Assembly (NCBI RefSeq): GCF_025403405.1
Contig: NZ_JANEZT010000002.1
Span: 1-54,176, forward strand
Direction: 5' to 3'
Source: Frankia tisae
Lineage (GTDB): Bacteria; Actinomycetota; Actinomycetes; Frankiales; Frankiaceae
DNA: 54,176 nt
The position numbers were made by a program, and so were the translations under genes. Below the pieces are notes generated by a model, which saw only the letters and a list, made by a program, of their open reading frames with translations, had not been told where the DNA came from and ran no database searches. Below, piece after piece: positions 50,788 through 54,176 of this stretch. Position 1 is the first letter of the stretch. Every line of letters begins with the position of its first letter.

Positions 50788-51114
50788 TCAGGCGTCGAGG
50801 TTCACTGTGCGGGCCGAAGGCGTGGTGGCTGGGCGGTCGGTCCGGCGCCGGTTGCGCAACCAGAATCCGAGGGTGACGAGGCCGAGGCCGACGGCATAGA
50901 TGAGTAGGTTCGCGGCACCGTAGGACCACGCCACCGTGTGTGGGTTCTTGGGGAAGGCAGAGTCGTCTCCGCCGGTCCATTCCCGGGTCAGCTCCATACT
51001 CTGGAACGAGAAGACGAAGGAATGTACGGCGATGTAGGTGAGGTAGGAGGCGAGTCGCGATCGGATGAAAAATCCGATCGGAAAGGCCGCCAGCACCATG
51101 GTGATGAGTTCCAC
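50788..51114 (-). CDS. Small membrane protein, unknown function
   Basis: 108-residue protein with three predicted hydrophobic segments: VELITMVLAAFPIGFFI, YLTYIAVHSFVFSFQ and LLIYAVGLGLVTLGFWL, with an Arg-rich C-terminus. No named family recognised. GTG 51114 has GGAAGGA about 7 bases upstream. It stands between remnants and the divergent kinase gene, and might be a sensor accessory, but only position suggests this. Confidence 0.6.
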   Translation of the reverse strand: MELITMVLAAFPIGFFIRSRLASYLTYIAVHSFVFSFQSMELTREWTGGDDSAFPKNPHTVAWSYGAANLLIYAVGLGLVTLGFWLRNRRRTDRPATTPSARTVNLDA

Positions 51115-51286
51115 GGAGGGTTCCTTCCGGTAACGGCGGCCGCGTCCCATGCGCGATCGACCACGTTCAGGATGCAGTAGGTCGCGGGCGGCCGGTATCC
51201 AGGCCAGCGCTGGATTCGGCTGCGTGCCAGCGGCTGCGTGCTGGCACGGATACCGGTCCGAAATCCGGCTCGAGCATCATGGTCAG

Positions 51287-53374
51287 GTGAGCCAGCCGAC
51301 AGTGGGTGCCCGTGCACGTTGGCCTGTCTTCGTTGCTCCGGCGGTTTTCGTGCTGACCGGTGTGCTGCGCGCGATGCTGGCGTTCGGTCCGGCCAGGGTC
51401 GGATCGCCCGTCGGCTGGGCGGCGAGCCTCGTCCTGTTCGCCCCGTCGATCGCGTTGGGCTGGTTGGTGAGCCGGCGGCGACCGGAGAACCCGGTGGGGA
51501 TCGCGCTGGCCTGGGTGGGCACGGCTCCGGCCGCGGTTTCGGCCGTGGAGGACTGGGGAGCGACATTACGGACTGGGCATCCGTGGCCCGCCGCCCGGTT
51601 GATGTTCGTCGCCCAGCTCGGGGTCTGGGTATGGAACGCCGCCGGTTTCGGCGCGCTGTGTCTGTTCTTCCCGGGCGGCCGGCTCGCTGGCCACTCCCGG
51701 GCGGTCGCGTTGACGGCGCTCTGCGCGGCGGTCGTCCTGAACGCCGCGGTATCGCTTGACCCCCATGCCCGCGCCGTCGACGGAACCGTGCTGGTCAATG
51801 ATCTCGTGCTGCATCTGCCGGCCGGGGCGCGAACGGTGGAGCTCGTGGTTGCCTTCGCCTGTTTTCTCGGCGCGCTCGCGGCGGTCGTCGCCGTCCCGTG
51901 GTCGCGCTACCGCCGGGGTGACGAGCTCACGAGACTGCAGATGCGCTGGTTGCTGCTGGGCGCGGGCACCGTGCCGGTGCTGCTCGCGATCGGCTGGGCG
52001 GCCGAGGCGTTGGGCGGCTCCGACGGCTCCGCGTTCGGCTCGTTCATGATCGCGCTGCTGGCCGTGGTACCGACCACGGTGGCCGTGGCGGTGTTGCGCT
52101 ACGATCTGTTCGACATCGACCGGCTGCTGAGCGCATCGGTCAGCTGGCTCCTCACCGTTCTGACCTCGGCGGCGATCTTCGCGCTCGCCGTGTATGGCGT
52201 CGGGTACGCCGTGACGGCGACCGTCACCACGTCTGCGCTCAGGACGACAGTGGCGGCGTTCGTGACCGCGCTGTGCCTCCTGCCGCTGCACCGCCGGCTC
52301 ACCGACACGGTCGGTCGTCTGATCGACCGGGACCGCACCGTCGTGCGGGCTCAGGTCGGCGAGTTCGTCGGCCAGGTGCGCGACGGCGAGGCTGAACCGG
52401 AACGGACCGAAGCGGTGCTGCGCACGGTCCTGCGCGATCCCGGCCTGCGGCTGCTGTTCCACCTGCCGGGCGGCCTGGCCGGCAGCTACGTCGATCTCGA
52501 TGGTGGCCCGGTCGACCCGCTCTCGCTGGCGCGGCATGGTGATCGGGAAGCCACCCTCGTGCTGCGCAGCGGAGCATCCGACACTGGGATGATCGTCTTC
52601 GGCGCTCCGTCGGCCCGCCGGATGCGACGCGCCCGGGAAGCCGTGGCCCAGGCCCGCCTACCGATCGAGGTGACCCGGCTCCGGCTGGAACTACGCGGGG
52701 CGCTGGAGGAGGTACGAGCCAGCCGCTCGCGCCTGATGCTGGCTTCCACCGAGGAACGCCGCCGGCTGGAACGGGACCTGCACGATGGAGCCCAGCAGCA
52801 GATCGTGGCCGTAGGGATGCGCCTGCGCTCGATCCAGCGCCAGCTCCCGCCGTCGCATCGTTCCCACCACGAACTCGACGCCGCGGTCGAGGCGCTCGAA
52901 GGTACCGTCGCCGACCTACGTCGACTCGCGCACGGAATCCGCCCGGCCCGGCTCACCGACGGCCTCGGGCCCGCTCTGCGCGCGCTCGTCGCGGCCAGCC
53001 CGGTCCCGGTGGACCTGGTGGTCGCTGACGTCGAGCCGCCGGAACTCGCCGCCACCACCGCGTACTACGTCGCCGCCGAGGCGCTGGCCAACGCCCTGAA
53101 ACACGCCGGAGCCGGTCACATCCGCGTCGAACTGGCACACGAGGACGGTTCTGTCCGGGTCGAGGTGTCCGATGACGGCACCGGGGGAGCCTGCTCCGGG
53201 TTCGGGCTGACCTCGCTACGGGACCGGGTGTCCGCCGCCGGTGGCACCCTGCGGATACACAGCCCGGTCGGGGAAGGCACCACGATCAGCGCGGAGATAC
53301 CGGCGCGGAACCCGCCCCCGACCGCTGTGACCCCTGACGCCCACCACGAACCGGAGCTCGCATGCGAATCGTGA
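51287..53374 (+). CDS. Multi-pass sensor histidine kinase (NarL-type)
   Basis: 695-residue kinase similar in plan to the one at 5985-8078. About eight hydrophobic segments fill the first ~370 residues. A linker leads to the HisKA_3 motif STEERRRLERDLHDGAQQQI with His about 499, then a GHKL ATPase (VAAEALANALKHAGAGH, EVSDDGTGG, GFGLTSLRDRVSAAGG). GTG 51287 chosen; the upstream ~46 codons look like leader DNA. It overlaps the regulator start by 13 bases, so both are made together. Confidence 0.88.
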   Translation: MSQPTVGARARWPVFVAPAVFVLTGVLRAMLAFGPARVGSPVGWAASLVLFAPSIALGWLVSRRRPENPVGIALAWVGTAPAAVSAVEDWGATLRTGHPWPAARLMFVAQLGVWVWNAAGFGALCLFFPGGRLAGHSRAVALTALCAAVVLNAAVSLDPHARAVDGTVLVNDLVLHLPAGARTVELVVAFACFLGALAAVVAVPWSRYRRGDELTRLQMRWLLLGAGTVPVLLAIGWAAEALGGSDGSAFGSFMIALLAVVPTTVAVAVLRYDLFDIDRLLSASVSWLLTVLTSAAIFALAVYGVGYAVTATVTTSALRTTVAAFVTALCLLPLHRRLTDTVGRLIDRDRTVVRAQVGEFVGQVRDGEAEPERTEAVLRTVLRDPGLRLLFHLPGGLAGSYVDLDGGPVDPLSLARHGDREATLVLRSGASDTGMIVFGAPSARRMRRAREAVAQARLPIEVTRLRLELRGALEEVRASRSRLMLASTEERRRLERDLHDGAQQQIVAVGMRLRSIQRQLPPSHRSHHELDAAVEALEGTVADLRRLAHGIRPARLTDGLGPALRALVAASPVPVDLVVADVEPPELAATTAYYVAAEALANALKHAGAGHIRVELAHEDGSVRVEVSDDGTGGACSGFGLTSLRDRVSAAGGTLRIHSPVGEGTTISAEIPARNPPPTAVTPDAHHEPELACES

Positions 53375-54021
53375 TCGCCGAGGATTCCGCGCTGTTCCGT
53401 GAGGGCATGTGCCGCCTTCTCGTCGAGGCCGGGCACGACGTCGTAGCCGCGGTCGACAACGCCGACGCGCTCATCGACGCGATCAACCAGCACCGGCCAG
53501 ACTTCGCGATCATCGACGTGCGGATGCCACCGACGCTGACCGACGACGGCGCGCGCGCCGCGGTCCGCCTACGGGCCGCCTACCCCGGACTGCCGATACT
53601 GCTGCTGTCCCAGCACATCGAGACCCGGCACTCCGTCGGGCTCGTCACCGCCGAAGGCTTCGGCTACCTCCTCAAGGACCGGGTACTGCGGGTCGCGGAC
53701 TTCCTCGACGCGATCGAACGGATCGCCGCCGGCGGATCGGCCCTCGACCCCGCGATCGTCGCCGCGCTGCTCACCCCGACCCGGCGCGACGACCCTGTCC
53801 ACATGCTGAGCGAACGAGAGCGGGCGGTGCTTGAGCTGGTCGCCCAGGGCTGGTCGAACGCCAACGTCGCCAAACGGCTCGTGCTCGCGGAACGCACCGT
53901 CGAGACCCACATGCGCGCCATCTTCCAGAAGCTACGGATCACCGACACCGGAAACACCCACCGCCGTGTCCTCGCCGTCGTCGCCTACCTCGCCAGCCGC
54001 GACGCCGCCCCCAGCGGATAG
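53362..54021 (+). CDS. NarL/LuxR-type response regulator
   Basis: 219-residue partner of the preceding kinase. Receiver: IVIAEDSALFREG acidic pair, phospho-acceptor Asp about 52 in AIIDVRMP, Ser in LLLSQH, Lys in GYLLKDR. LuxR helix-turn-helix: LSERERAVLELVAQGWSNANVAKRLVLAERTVETHMRAIFQKL. The ATG lies within the last codons of the kinase gene. Confidence 0.93.
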   Translation: MRIVIAEDSALFREGMCRLLVEAGHDVVAAVDNADALIDAINQHRPDFAIIDVRMPPTLTDDGARAAVRLRAAYPGLPILLLSQHIETRHSVGLVTAEGFGYLLKDRVLRVADFLDAIERIAAGGSALDPAIVAALLTPTRRDDPVHMLSERERAVLELVAQGWSNANVAKRLVLAERTVETHMRAIFQKLRITDTGNTHRRVLAVVAYLASRDAAPSG

Positions 54022-54057
54022 TCCCGGATCGCCACCTACGTCTCGAGCCGCGCCTGG

Positions 54058-54176
54058 CTACTGGGTGGGGGCCGGCCTTCGTTTTCTGCCCGTCTTCGGG
54101 TCCAGCCGGCGTAGCAGCATCGACGTGATGCCGATGTAGACCGCGGTGACCACGATCCCGGCGCCGATGTCGATCG
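54058..54176 (-). CDS. C-terminal end of a membrane protein (partial)
   Basis: Only the last ~39 codons are in the window: IDIGAGIVVTAVYIGITSML, a hydrophobic helix, then RRLDPKTGRKRRPAPTQ and stop. A positively charged tail after a helix suggests a cytoplasmic C-terminus. Family cannot be told from this piece. Confidence 0.5.
   Translation of the reverse strand, partial: IDIGAGIVVTAVYIGITSMLLRRLDPKTGRKRRPAPTQ

Overview
The window is very GC-rich DNA with frequent GTG starts, tightly packed operons, many NarL-type two-component systems, F420/flavin LLM-family oxidoreductases, a eukaryotic-type Ser/Thr kinase and IclR/TetR/MarR/XRE regulators. This points to the chromosome of a filamentous or soil actinomycete. 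Frankia or a close relative is my best guess, from overall flavour and one remnant protein family, not from a database search. I see no tRNA, rRNA, CRISPR array or intact insertion sequence.

Left part (1-16.6 kb), mostly signalling and surface proteins: a sensor kinase; an ABC-2/YhgE-like membrane protein; a strong bidirectional hairpin terminator; a flavoprotein and an unusual GNAT-AAA+ ATPase fusion; a lipoprotein with an allene-oxide-cyclase-like barrel; a coupled kinase/response-regulator pair; a NUDIX hydrolase; then three plus-strand genes for a Ser/Thr kinase with a predicted extracytoplasmic propeller, a DmfA2-like lipoprotein, and an MFS transporter fused to a TolB-like propeller.

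Middle part (16.6-34.3 kb), catabolism: a minus-strand set of P450, NTF2-like protein and a thioredoxin/phosphotransferase/thioredoxin operon, facing a TetR gene across three copies of a 17-bp palindrome. Then come enoyl-CoA hydratase, thiolase, malate synthase G and glycolate oxidase (a glycolate/glyoxylate route) opposite an IclR gene. These are followed by an LLM enzyme and XRE regulator, a small protein with a papain-like Cys/His/Asp pattern, a PF10118-type protein and a RutE-like nitroreductase.

34.3-48.3 kb is an uptake and oxidation region. A sugar-type ABC ATPase and permease follow the wreck of a substrate-binding protein gene; an intact paralogue of that gene lies 11 kb away, next to an atypical NarL regulator. 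Between them are an aldolase, an amidohydrolase, an NDH-2/AIF-like flavoprotein, a MarR regulator, a truncated aldo/keto reductase, two LLM oxidoreductases and an acyl-CoA-dehydrogenase-like monooxygenase. Four copies of the palindrome AGTTCG-N5-CGAACT are scattered around the MarR gene and look like its regulon.

48.3-50.8 kb is a graveyard of remnants (an internally deleted mobile-type ORF, a WD40 tail, an ECF sigma factor, a GGDEF piece). It surrounds two healthy genes, a SLOG-fold protein and a SLATT/RipA-like membrane protein. This pair is the best candidate in the window for an under-described conflict/defence system. The window ends with another kinase/regulator pair and the tail of a membrane protein gene.
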